From JAOPZW01 sp963851295 (lineage in GTDB: Bacteria > Actinomycetota > Thermoleophilia > Solirubrobacterales > Solirubrobacteraceae), in the NCBI GenBank assembly GCA_963851295.1, contig CAWKOS010000009.1, positions 62,001 to 126,000 of the forward strand: a stretch of 64,000 nucleotides of DNA. The letters run 5' to 3'. The translations under genes were made by a program, and so were the position numbers. Shown here in pieces: positions 7,269 to 15,096 of this stretch. The notes below the pieces were generated by a model. The model saw only the letters and a program-made list of their open reading frames with translations. It had not been told where the DNA came from and searched no databases. How positions within the stretch are numbered: position 1 is the first letter of the stretch; each line of letters begins with the position of its first letter.

Positions 7269-9803
7269 TCAGCCCACCGGGATGCGCGCCTCCAGGCGGG
7301 TGCCGCCGCCGCGCGGGCTCTCGAGGCGAAGCTGCCCGTGGAGCGCCTCGACGCGGTCGGTGAGGCCATGCAGGCCCGAGCCCGCGACCGGGTCGGCTCC
7401 CCCCACCCCGTCGTCGGCGACCTCGACGAGCAGGCGACCGTTGTCGCGACGGACGCTGATGGCCACGTGCGAGGCGTTGGCGTGCTTGGCGACGTTGGTG
7501 ATCGCCTCGGCGATGAGGTAGTAGGCGGCGGCCTCGACCGGCTCGGGCAGGCGCTCGTCGGGCACGTCGTTGATCTCGACGGGCAGCGGCGCGCGGTGGG
7601 CGAGCGCCGACAGCGCGGGCGCCAGGCCGCCGTCGGTGAGGATGGCCGGATGGATCCCGCGCGCGAGCTCGCGCAGCTCGTCGAGCGCCTGGGTGAGCTG
7701 CTCCCTGGCTTCGGTCAGGTCCTGGCGCGCGCGGGTGGGGTTGCTCTCGAAGCTCCCCTCGACCATTCGCAGCTGCAGGGCGAGCGACACGAGCCGCTGC
7801 TGGGCGCCGTCGTGGAGGTTGCGCTCCAGCCGTCGCCGCTCGGCGTCCCCGGCCTCGACGATGCGGGCTCGCGAGCCGGCGAGCTTGTCGTAGGCGTCGG
7901 CGTTGGAGACGGCCTGCGCGACGAGGTCGGCGAAGTCGCACAGCCGCTGCTCCAGGCCCGCCGCGAGGCCGTCGGGCCGCGTGGTCGACGCGACCAGCGC
8001 GCCCCACAGCCTGCCGCCGACCGAGAGCGGCGCGGCGACCGAGGAGCGGAAGCCCAGGGCGCGCAGCTGCTCGGCGAGCTCCCCGGGCGCGTCGTCGTAG
8101 TCGTCGATGCGCTCCGGGTGGCCGCTGCGATGGACGCGCGCGACGACCGAGTCCCCGCCCAGGTGCAGCGACGCGCCCAGCGGCATGCCCTCCATCCCGG
8201 CTTCGCGCCAGCTGCCCACGACCGTCGCCTGCCCGTCGCCCTCGTAGCGCAGCACGCTCGCGCTCGGGGCGTGGAGTAGCTGCGCGACCTCGTGGGTGAC
8301 CTGCTCGAACACCGAGCTCGGCAGTGCCTCGCTCGCGACGAGCGTCGCGATGCGGCGCAGGGCGGCCTGCTCGTCGGCCATGGCGCGCGTCGCCTGCTCG
8401 CTGGCGACGAGGCGCTGCTCGGCGGCGCGCCGCTCGGTGATGTCGCTCAGCGTGGAGACGACGCCCTCGGGACGCCCGGCGGCGTCCAGGACCGGCGCCG
8501 AGGTGATCGAGAGCCAGGCCGGCGTCCCGTCCGGGCGCGTCAGGCACACGGTCAGCGCGCTCTCCGCGCGACCTGTCGCCAGGGACTCGTCGCCCATGAG
8601 CCGGCCGCCCGGGACCGGCTGCTCGTCGGCATCCACCACGGCGCCGAGCACGTCCTCGGGCCGCCGGCCGCGCAGGCGATCGCGGTCGAGGCCGAGGATG
8701 TGCTCGGCCGCGGCGTTGCAGTCGCTGATGGTGCCCCGGGCGTCGCGGACGATGAGGCCCTCGGCCATCGACTGGACCACGGAGCGCAGCCGCTCCTCGT
8801 TGGCGCGCAGCGCCTCGTCGGCGCGCGTGCGCTCGGCCGTCACCGCGGCGAGGACGAGCGACGTGAGCGCCGCGGTGGCCAGGAAGAGCTGGCTCGACAG
8901 GAGGCTGTCGGTGATGGACTCGCGCACGAACGGCCCCGCGTTGTGCGCCGTGTTCCAGACGGTGAGCGACGAGACGACCACGAGCGCCGTGGAGGCGCCC
9001 CGGGGCCCGAAGCGCAGCGCGGCCCAGATGAGCGCCGGGAAGACGACGTACGGGACGTCGCGCTGGGACGGGAGCTCGGCCAGCAGCACGAGCGTCGTCA
9101 GCAATGCGGCGCCCTCGAGCAGGTCGCCGCGCGAGAGGTCTCGCCATCCGCGGGTCGCCCAGGTGAGGATCAGCGGCGTGACCACGAGCGCGCCCGAGAA
9201 GTCCGACAGCCACCACGTGCGCCACACCTCCCCGAACTCGTGCGCTGCGATCACGTTCCCGAGCCGCAGCGATGTGGCGCCGAAGGCCGCGCTGATCAGC
9301 GTCCCCACGGCGGCGGCCGCCACCAGGGCGAACACGTCGCCCACGCGCTCCAGGCCCGTCCGGCCGCCGATCAGGCGGCGCAGGATGATCGCGGCGACGA
9401 CCACCTCGAGCGTGTTGCCGACCGTCTGGCCGAGGACGGTGCCGATCGGGCTGGAGTAGTCGGCGGCCAGCAGGTCGCCGATGACGATGCCGGGCCACAG
9501 CCGCGGCCCGTAGAGCACGAGCGCGGCGATCCCGACGCCGACCGGAGGCCAGAGCGCCGTCACCGAGCCGTGCAGGTACGCGAGCCGCAGGCCGAGCTTC
9601 GCGGCGGCGTAGTACGCCGCCGCGAGGAGACCGATCGAGGCGCCCGAGAGGACGAGCCGCCCGCCCCGCGTCGAGCGCAACGACGCGACCTGCGCGGAGA
9701 TCCGGGCGCTGCGGGCGGTGAGCGAGCTCAGCTCATGGCGATTCCCTGGGGCCCGCCCATCCTCTCCCATTCGGTCCGGCGCCACAGTTTTCCTTACGGT
9801 CAT
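7269..9803 (-). CDS. Membrane sensor histidine kinase, MASE1-PAS-GAF-HisKA_3
   Basis: 844-residue sensor kinase. An N-terminal MASE1-type membrane domain with about eight to ten spans (LAAAYYAAAKLGLRLAYL onward) is followed by a PAS domain (RLRSVVQSMAEGLIVRDARG), a PAC segment (LSDITERRAAE), a GAF domain (RIATLVASEALPSSVFEQV) and a NarL-type kinase core. The phosphorylated histidine is about residue 664 in RRLERNLHDGAQQRL; the ATP site shows EAITNVAKHA and ADDGVGG. It would pair with a NarL/LuxR-type response regulator, none of which lies next to it, so it is an orphan. The ATG at 9803 is preceded by GTGAGG; an in-frame ATG at 9770 is an alternative. Convergent with the SDR gene. Confidence 0.9.
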   Translation of the reverse strand: MTVRKTVAPDRMGEDGRAPGNRHELSSLTARSARISAQVASLRSTRGGRLVLSGASIGLLAAAYYAAAKLGLRLAYLHGSVTALWPPVGVGIAALVLYGPRLWPGIVIGDLLAADYSSPIGTVLGQTVGNTLEVVVAAIILRRLIGGRTGLERVGDVFALVAAAAVGTLISAAFGATSLRLGNVIAAHEFGEVWRTWWLSDFSGALVVTPLILTWATRGWRDLSRGDLLEGAALLTTLVLLAELPSQRDVPYVVFPALIWAALRFGPRGASTALVVVSSLTVWNTAHNAGPFVRESITDSLLSSQLFLATAALTSLVLAAVTAERTRADEALRANEERLRSVVQSMAEGLIVRDARGTISDCNAAAEHILGLDRDRLRGRRPEDVLGAVVDADEQPVPGGRLMGDESLATGRAESALTVCLTRPDGTPAWLSITSAPVLDAAGRPEGVVSTLSDITERRAAEQRLVASEQATRAMADEQAALRRIATLVASEALPSSVFEQVTHEVAQLLHAPSASVLRYEGDGQATVVGSWREAGMEGMPLGASLHLGGDSVVARVHRSGHPERIDDYDDAPGELAEQLRALGFRSSVAAPLSVGGRLWGALVASTTRPDGLAAGLEQRLCDFADLVAQAVSNADAYDKLAGSRARIVEAGDAERRRLERNLHDGAQQRLVSLALQLRMVEGSFESNPTRARQDLTEAREQLTQALDELRELARGIHPAILTDGGLAPALSALAHRAPLPVEINDVPDERLPEPVEAAAYYLIAEAITNVAKHANASHVAISVRRDNGRLLVEVADDGVGGADPVAGSGLHGLTDRVEALHGQLRLESPRGGGTRLEARIPVG

Positions 9804-9896
9804 CGCAGCCTCACGGTCGTCTGGCGCACGACCGCGCGGCCGGAGCGGGGCGTGAAGGCGAGCGCGAGCGTCACCCGCGGGCGCCGAGGCCAGCGT

Positions 9897-10099
9897 CATC
9901 GAGACCGCGCTCGAGCGGCCGCCGCACTGTGGACCGGCGAGGCCAGCTGATGGCGGCGTACGCCCGCACCGGCCGCACGAGCTACGCGCTGCGCCAGTAC
10001 CTCGAGTGCCGCCCGGCCCTGGTGGTCGAGCTCGGCGTCGAGCCCTCGGCCGAGACCTCGAGCCTGCAGGCGCGGATCCTCTCCGGCGCACAGGCCTGA
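9897..10099 (+). pseudogene. Remnant of a SARP-type regulator (BTAD domain fragments)
   Basis: Two pieces of a bacterial transcriptional activation domain lie in different frames. In one frame RARAAAALWTGEA (about 9906-9947) matches the start of the domain; from about 9941 in another frame GQLMAAYARTGRTSYALRQY and CRPALVVELGVEPSAET match its end, reaching a stop at 10097-10099. Roughly 70 residues between them are missing, and there is no DNA-binding domain upstream. This is the pattern left when an AfsR/DnrI/EmbR-type regulator is deleted internally. An ATG at 9950 could make a 49-residue peptide but nothing suggests it is functional. This fills most of the gap between the kinase and the next gene. 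Confidence 0.6.
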
Positions 10100-10103
10100 G
10101 CGG

Positions 10104-10319
10104 TCAGGCGGCCGCGCGCTCCCACGTCGCCGACAGCTGCGTCGTGTCGGGGACGACGGTCATCCCCGGCCCGATCACGGCCGCGACCACGAGCTGGATC
10201 CCGCGCGCCGAGGCGCGGGCGAAGGCGATCTGCTTGGCGGTCGGGACGTCGTCGGCGCTGACGTTCTGGTGCCACGGGGCGAAGGTGCTCTGGTCGACGC
10301 CCACGATGAGATAGGTCAC
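10104..10319 (-). CDS. Small conserved-looking hypothetical protein, 71 residues
   Basis: Starts at a GTG 7 bases after a strong ribosome site (AAAGGAG), which makes this a real gene despite its size. The product begins MTYLIVGVDQSTFAPWHQNV, then a helix (TAKQIAFARASARG) and a strand IQLVVAAVIGPGMTVVPD. The beta-alpha-beta outline recalls a truncated universal-stress-type nucleotide fold, but the motif is not there and I do not assign a family. It follows the SDR gene at 10332 with a 12-base gap, so the two form an operon. Confidence 0.65.
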   Translation of the reverse strand: MTYLIVGVDQSTFAPWHQNVSADDVPTAKQIAFARASARGIQLVVAAVIGPGMTVVPDTTQLSATWERAAA

Positions 10320-10331
10320 GGCGTGCTCCTT

Positions 10332-11069
10332 TCAGGCCGCCAGGCCACCGCGGCCGGCGTCGGCGACGATCCGTTGCCCCGTGATGTAGCCCGCCGACTC
10401 GGAGGCGACGAAGCTCACGGCCTGGGCGATGGCGCGCTCGGCCGCGCCGGAGCCGGGCGTGACGGTGTTGACCGTGATCCCGAGCGGCGCCAGCTCGCGC
10501 GCCCAGCTGCGCGTCAGGCCGATCTGCGCGCCCTTGGCGGTCGCGTAGGCCGTGCGGCCGGACGCGCCGTCGGTCGCGTCGCAGTCGACGTGGACGATGC
10601 GCCCCGAGCGGCGCGCCGCCATCGCGGGCAGCAGCGCGCGGCCGAGGACGACGGGGCTCTTGACGAACTGCTCGAGCTGGGCGACGTGGTCCTCCCAGGC
10701 GACGAGCGCGAGCGGCGCCTCTTGCTGCGGGCAGGCCGCGGCGAGGACGAGGACCTCGACCGGGCCGAGCGTGCGCGCGACCTCGGCGACGATGTCGGCG
10801 ACCTGGCGCTCGTCGGTGACGTCGCCCATGTAGGCGTCGGCGATGCCGCCGTCCTCGCGGATCGCGTTGACGACGTCGAGCACCTCCTCGGGCCCGCAGA
10901 CGTCGTTGACGGCCACGGCCAGCCCGTCGCGACCCAGTCGCCGGGCGATCGCGCGGCCGTGACCGCGCGAGCCTCCCGTGACGAGCGCGACGCGGCGCCC
11001 GGCCGGGCGCGTGCGGCCGCGCCGCGTTGACCCCCCGCGCGCGACCTCGACGACGTTCGGATACTGCAT
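10332..11069 (-). CDS. Short-chain dehydrogenase/reductase
   Basis: 245-residue NAD(P)-dependent oxidoreductase. The cofactor motif TGGSRGHG and the Tyr-x3-Lys pair in TAYATAKGAQIGL are present, so unlike the protein at 6503 this one has its catalytic pair; the usual serine region reads VHVDCDATDG, where serine is not obvious. The C-terminal part (ITVNTVTPGSG, ITGQRIVADAG) is typical of the fabG-like branch. The ATG at 11069 was preferred; a GTG at 11096 in frame would add nine residues, and neither has a strong ribosome site. Co-oriented with and 12 bases upstream of the small gene at 10104-10319. Substrate unknown. Confidence 0.85.
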   Translation of the reverse strand: MQYPNVVEVARGGSTRRGRTRPAGRRVALVTGGSRGHGRAIARRLGRDGLAVAVNDVCGPEEVLDVVNAIREDGGIADAYMGDVTDERQVADIVAEVARTLGPVEVLVLAAACPQQEAPLALVAWEDHVAQLEQFVKSPVVLGRALLPAMAARRSGRIVHVDCDATDGASGRTAYATAKGAQIGLTRSWARELAPLGITVNTVTPGSGAAERAIAQAVSFVASESAGYITGQRIVADAGRGGLAA

Positions 11070-11148
11070 CGTTCGACTATCCGGCCGCGGCGCCACGCTG
11101 ACAATCGGTCGCCCACCCTGATCTTTGCCGCGCCGGCGCGCGGATCCC

Positions 11149-14013
11149 TTAGCTCGCCAGCTCGTCGGCGAGGTCGGCGCGCGTGTTGACGCCGAGCTTG
11201 CGGTAGCCGGCGGCGAAGTGGGCCTCGACGGTCTTGATGGAGAGGAAGAGCTCCTGGGCGATCGCGCGGTTGCCCTTGCCCGCGGCGGCGAGCTCGCAGA
11301 CCTGGCGCTGGCGCGGCGTCAGCGCCGCGGCGCCCTCGGTGGCGGCCTGGCGCGGGCGCAGCCCGGTGGCGACCAGCTCGCGGCGGGCGCGCTCGGCGAG
11401 CAGCACGGCGCCGGCGGCGTCGGCCTCCGCGAGCGCCGGGCGCAGCGCCGACCGCGCCTCGACGCGGCGGCCCATGTGGGCCAGCGTGCTGCCGAGCTCC
11501 AGGCGCGCCCGCACCGACTGCAGGAGCGCCGGGGAGCCCTCGGCGACCGCCAGCGCCCGCTCGCAGAGCGCGACGCGGGCCGCGTCGTCGGCCTCCGCGA
11601 CGGCGCGCGCGTGCAGCGCATGGGCGATCGGCACCGGGGCGCCGAAGCGCCCGGCGAGGACGAGCTCGGCGTCGGCGAGCGCAGCGGCCTCCTCGCGGCG
11701 CCCGAGGTGCGCGAGGGCGACCGCGGCGGTCGAGCGCCACGGCGTCCAGCTCGGGTTCGGGCGCCCCTGCTGCTCGCGCAGGACGCCGGCCTCGAGCGCC
11801 TCGACGCGGGCGTGCTCGTAGTCGCCCTCGGCCAGGTACAGCCGTGCCCGCGCGTGGCGGATCCCGATCTCCCAGCGCGTCTGGCCGAGCGCGCCGTCAA
11901 TCTCGCGCACGCGCAGCAGCTCGTGCGCCTCCTCGAACTCGCCCCGCTCGGCGAGGGTGGAGACGAGCAGCATGATCGCCCCGCCCGTGAAGGTGTTGGC
12001 GTCGCCGTCGATGAGGTCGAGCGCCAGCCGCGCCTGGTTCTCGGCCTCCGCGACGTCGCCGCCGCGCAGCGCCAGGTCGCCGGCGTACCAGGCCGCCCCG
12101 GCGCGCAGGCGCAGCGAGCCGCGGGCGTCGGCCTCGCTGCGCATGGCCGCGATCGCGGCGCGGGCCTCGTCGGCGCGATCGGTGACGACGAGCGTGCGCA
12201 CGCAGAGGTGGTAGGCCGCGCGCCGGCCGGCCTCGCGCAGCAGCAGGTCGCCGGCCAGCGCCCGCAGCGCCAGCGCGGCGCAGGCGTCGGCGTTGGGCGT
12301 CCCCAGCTCGATCCCGATCCAGGCGCGGTGGGCGACGATCACGCGCGCGAGCAGCGGGTCCGTCGAGGGCGTCAGCTCGATCGCGGCCGCGCGCCGCGCG
12401 CGCTCGACGTGGCGGTCGGGGATCATCATCAGCGCGTCGAGCGCCGCGGCCTCGACGGCCAGCCTGAAGCCGGGGTCGGGAGCGACGGGCAGCTCCTGCT
12501 CGACGAGCTCGGCCAGCTCCGGGTCGCCGGCGCCGAGGACGTTGAGCGCCGCCAGCCGCGTGAGCACCTCGACCCGGCTCTCGGGATCGCTCACCTCGCG
12601 CAGCGCCTCGAGCAGCCGGCGCTGCGAGTCGGGCAGATCGGCGTCGAAGGCGACCGTCGCGAGCTGGGAGAGCATGGGGCCGCGGTCGTCGCCGGGCGCG
12701 CGCTCGTCGAGGGCGCGCTCGAGGTAGGCGGCGGCCGTGTGCGGCGCCCCGCGCTCGGCCGCCGCCTCGGCGGCGCGCGCGAGCAGCGCGCTCGCGTCGG
12801 GGTCGGCGTGCGGGCGGCACTGCAGCAGGTGGCTGGCGACGAGGTCGACGTCGGCGTTGGCGGCCATCAGCACGCGGGCGGCCTCGCGGTGCAGGCGCTC
12901 GCGCTCGGTGCGGGCGACGTCATCGGCGACGGCGACCGCGACGAGGCCGTGGACGAAGCGCTCGCCCCCGGGGTCGACGAGGCCCGCCGCGACGAGGGCG
13001 TCGCGCGCGGGGCCGAGCTCGGCGACCGGGACCCCGGCGACGGCGGCAACGAGATGCGGCGGCGCGCCGTCGCCGATGACCGCCAGCGCGGTCGCCACGG
13101 CGCGGTCGCGCTCGGTCAGGGCGGCCATCCTGCGGCGCACGACGTTGCGCGCGAGCGCCGAGACCGGCGGCGGCTCGTCGCCGGGGTCGTCGATCGCCTC
13201 GGGCCCGTGGACGACGATCTGGCGGCTGAGCTCGCCGAGCAGCCACGGGTTGCCGCCGACCGCCCGGTGGCAGTCGCGGCACAGGGACGCCGGCGCGTCG
13301 GGCGCCAGGCGGCGGATGAGCTGCGCGCCCCCTCGCGGCGAGAGCGGGCGCGGGTGCAGGACGGTCGCGGAGCGCACGCCCCCGAGCAGGCTGAGGAGGT
13401 CCGAGGGCGCCGCGGGATCGTCGGTCCGAGCGCCGACGACGATCAGCAGCGGGAGATCCTCGATGCGCCGCGCCAAGTAGGCGAGCACCTGCAGCGAGGC
13501 GTGGTCGGCCCACTGCGCGTCGTCGACCACGAGCGCCAGCGGCCGGCGGTCGGCCATCGCCGCGCACAGCCACAGGACGCTGTGGGCGACAAGGATCGTC
13601 GCCTCCTGGCCCGGGACGGTGCCCTCCAGGAGCATCGCCCCGGCCGCCGCGGCCGCGCCGTCGAGGAGCTCCGCGCGCTCGCGCTCGGACGCGTCGCGCA
13701 GCGGCGCCTCGAGCAGCGCGCGGACGACGCCGAAGGGGAAGTGGCGCTCCATCGGCCCGGGCGCGGCGCGGCGCACGATGCAGCCGGCGTCCGTGGCGAA
13801 GCCCGCCGCGCGCTCGAGCAGGGCCGTCTTCCCGAGGCCCGCGGGCGCGTCGAGCACGACGACCTCTCCGCCGCCGCCGGCCAGCCTGCGTACCGCTCCG
13901 GCGAGCACCTCGAGCTCGGCCGCCCGCTCGAGCAGGGGCGCAGAGTCGGGCGTGCGCTCCGACGTGACGATGTGCAGATGGGAGACGGCGCCTCGACCTG
14001 GAGCACCGGTCAT
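11149..14013 (-). CDS. Large ATP-binding LuxR-family transcriptional regulator (LAL type)
   Basis: 954-residue regulator with a complete layout: P-loop ATPase at the N-terminus (Walker A DAPAGLGKT at residues 55-63, Walker B LALVVDDAQWAD), a long TPR-like helical middle and a C-terminal LuxR helix-turn-helix (LTPRQRQVCELAAAGKGN, IKTVEAHFAAGYRKLG). Proteins of this kind are single-component activators in which ATP and a small molecule or protein control DNA binding. The ATG at 14013 was chosen because the family normally begins a few tens of residues ahead of Walker A; the frame continues to 14103. Divergently placed to the methyltransferase at 14240, which is a plausible target. Confidence 0.9.
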   Translation of the reverse strand: MTGAPGRGAVSHLHIVTSERTPDSAPLLERAAELEVLAGAVRRLAGGGGEVVVLDAPAGLGKTALLERAAGFATDAGCIVRRAAPGPMERHFPFGVVRALLEAPLRDASERERAELLDGAAAAAGAMLLEGTVPGQEATILVAHSVLWLCAAMADRRPLALVVDDAQWADHASLQVLAYLARRIEDLPLLIVVGARTDDPAAPSDLLSLLGGVRSATVLHPRPLSPRGGAQLIRRLAPDAPASLCRDCHRAVGGNPWLLGELSRQIVVHGPEAIDDPGDEPPPVSALARNVVRRRMAALTERDRAVATALAVIGDGAPPHLVAAVAGVPVAELGPARDALVAAGLVDPGGERFVHGLVAVAVADDVARTERERLHREAARVLMAANADVDLVASHLLQCRPHADPDASALLARAAEAAAERGAPHTAAAYLERALDERAPGDDRGPMLSQLATVAFDADLPDSQRRLLEALREVSDPESRVEVLTRLAALNVLGAGDPELAELVEQELPVAPDPGFRLAVEAAALDALMMIPDRHVERARRAAAIELTPSTDPLLARVIVAHRAWIGIELGTPNADACAALALRALAGDLLLREAGRRAAYHLCVRTLVVTDRADEARAAIAAMRSEADARGSLRLRAGAAWYAGDLALRGGDVAEAENQARLALDLIDGDANTFTGGAIMLLVSTLAERGEFEEAHELLRVREIDGALGQTRWEIGIRHARARLYLAEGDYEHARVEALEAGVLREQQGRPNPSWTPWRSTAAVALAHLGRREEAAALADAELVLAGRFGAPVPIAHALHARAVAEADDAARVALCERALAVAEGSPALLQSVRARLELGSTLAHMGRRVEARSALRPALAEADAAGAVLLAERARRELVATGLRPRQAATEGAAALTPRQRQVCELAAAGKGNRAIAQELFLSIKTVEAHFAAGYRKLGVNTRADLADELAS

Positions 14014-14239
14014 TGACCGTCGAGACGCGCGAGATGGCGAAACCTTCCCACCCCGGCGCGAAGACCTTCGCGATGCCCAGGTGCGAGGGTCGCCAGCCGC
14101 CAAAGTTCAGGGTCGCTCCCCGATTGAAGGGCCGCCACGGCGGTGCTTGCATGCTCGTCGCCAGGGGGGCCCCACGAGCTCGGCGGCGTACGCGCCGCCC
14201 GAGCCGTGGGTCATTCTCGATTCGCTGCGGAGTGATCGC

Positions 14240-15022
14240 ATGTCCACCGAGACAGATCCGATCGTCGACGCCCGCGTGCTGCGCGACCGCGTCCGCGAGA
14301 TGTACACCGACGTCGCCGAGCATCCGGACGGCGACTTCCACTTCGAGCTCGGGCGTCCGCTCGCCGAGCGGCTGGGCTACCCGCCCGAGTGGCTCGACGC
14401 GGTGCCCGCCGACGCGCTGGCGTCCTTCGCCGGCGTCGGCCACATGCTCGACGTCGCGGGCATCGAGCGCGGCGAGACGGTGCTCGACCTCGGCTCGGGC
14501 TCCGGCACCGACGCCTTCATCGCGGCGCACCTCACCGGGCCCACGGGCCGCGTGATCGGCGTCGACATGACCGACGCCCAGCTGGCGAAGGCGCGCCGGC
14601 TCGCGGCCGCCGCCGGCGTGCGCCACGCCAGCTTCGTCAAGGGCCTCATCGAGGCCCCGCCGGTGGAGCCCGGCAGCGTCGACGTCGTCATCTCCAACGG
14701 CGTCGTCAACCTCGCTCCCGAGAAGGCCGCCGTGTTCCGCGCCGCCGCCAAGACGCTGGCGCCCGGCGGGCGCCTCGCGCTCGCCGACATCGTCAGCGAG
14801 CGCGAGCTGGTCGAGCGCACGCGCCGCAACGTCGCGCTCTGGGCGGCCTGCATCGCGGGCGCCGTGCCGCGCGGGGACTACGTGGACGCGATCGAGGCGG
14901 CCGGCCTGCGCGTCGAGAGCGTGCGCCCGAATCCGACCTACCGCTTCCTCACCGACCGCGCCCGCGAGGCCGCCGACAAGTACGGCGTGGCGAGCGTCAC
15001 CGTGCTCGCCACGAAGCACTAG
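14240..15022 (+). CDS. SAM-dependent methyltransferase, ArsM/UbiE-like
   Basis: 260-residue class I methyltransferase. Motif I is VLDLGSGSGTD, followed by GRVIGVDMTDAQLAKARR and the acceptor-side loop VDVVISNGVVNLAPEK. This architecture, including CIAGAVPRGDY near the C-terminus, is that of arsenite methyltransferases, but the arsenic-binding cysteine usually seen in the SNC(V/A)xNL motif is Gly here. An arsenite substrate is therefore doubtful, and a small organic or quinone-like acceptor is possible. The ATG follows GGAGTGATCGC. Divergent from the LuxR regulator. Confidence 0.82.
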   Translation: MSTETDPIVDARVLRDRVREMYTDVAEHPDGDFHFELGRPLAERLGYPPEWLDAVPADALASFAGVGHMLDVAGIERGETVLDLGSGSGTDAFIAAHLTGPTGRVIGVDMTDAQLAKARRLAAAAGVRHASFVKGLIEAPPVEPGSVDVVISNGVVNLAPEKAAVFRAAAKTLAPGGRLALADIVSERELVERTRRNVALWAACIAGAVPRGDYVDAIEAAGLRVESVRPNPTYRFLTDRAREAADKYGVASVTVLATKH

Positions 15023-15096
15023 CCGGGCCCGGGACCGCCGTCGAACCCGGGCGCGTATCACAGCGCCGGCCGCTGCGCTCCTTCGCGAGGAGGGGG

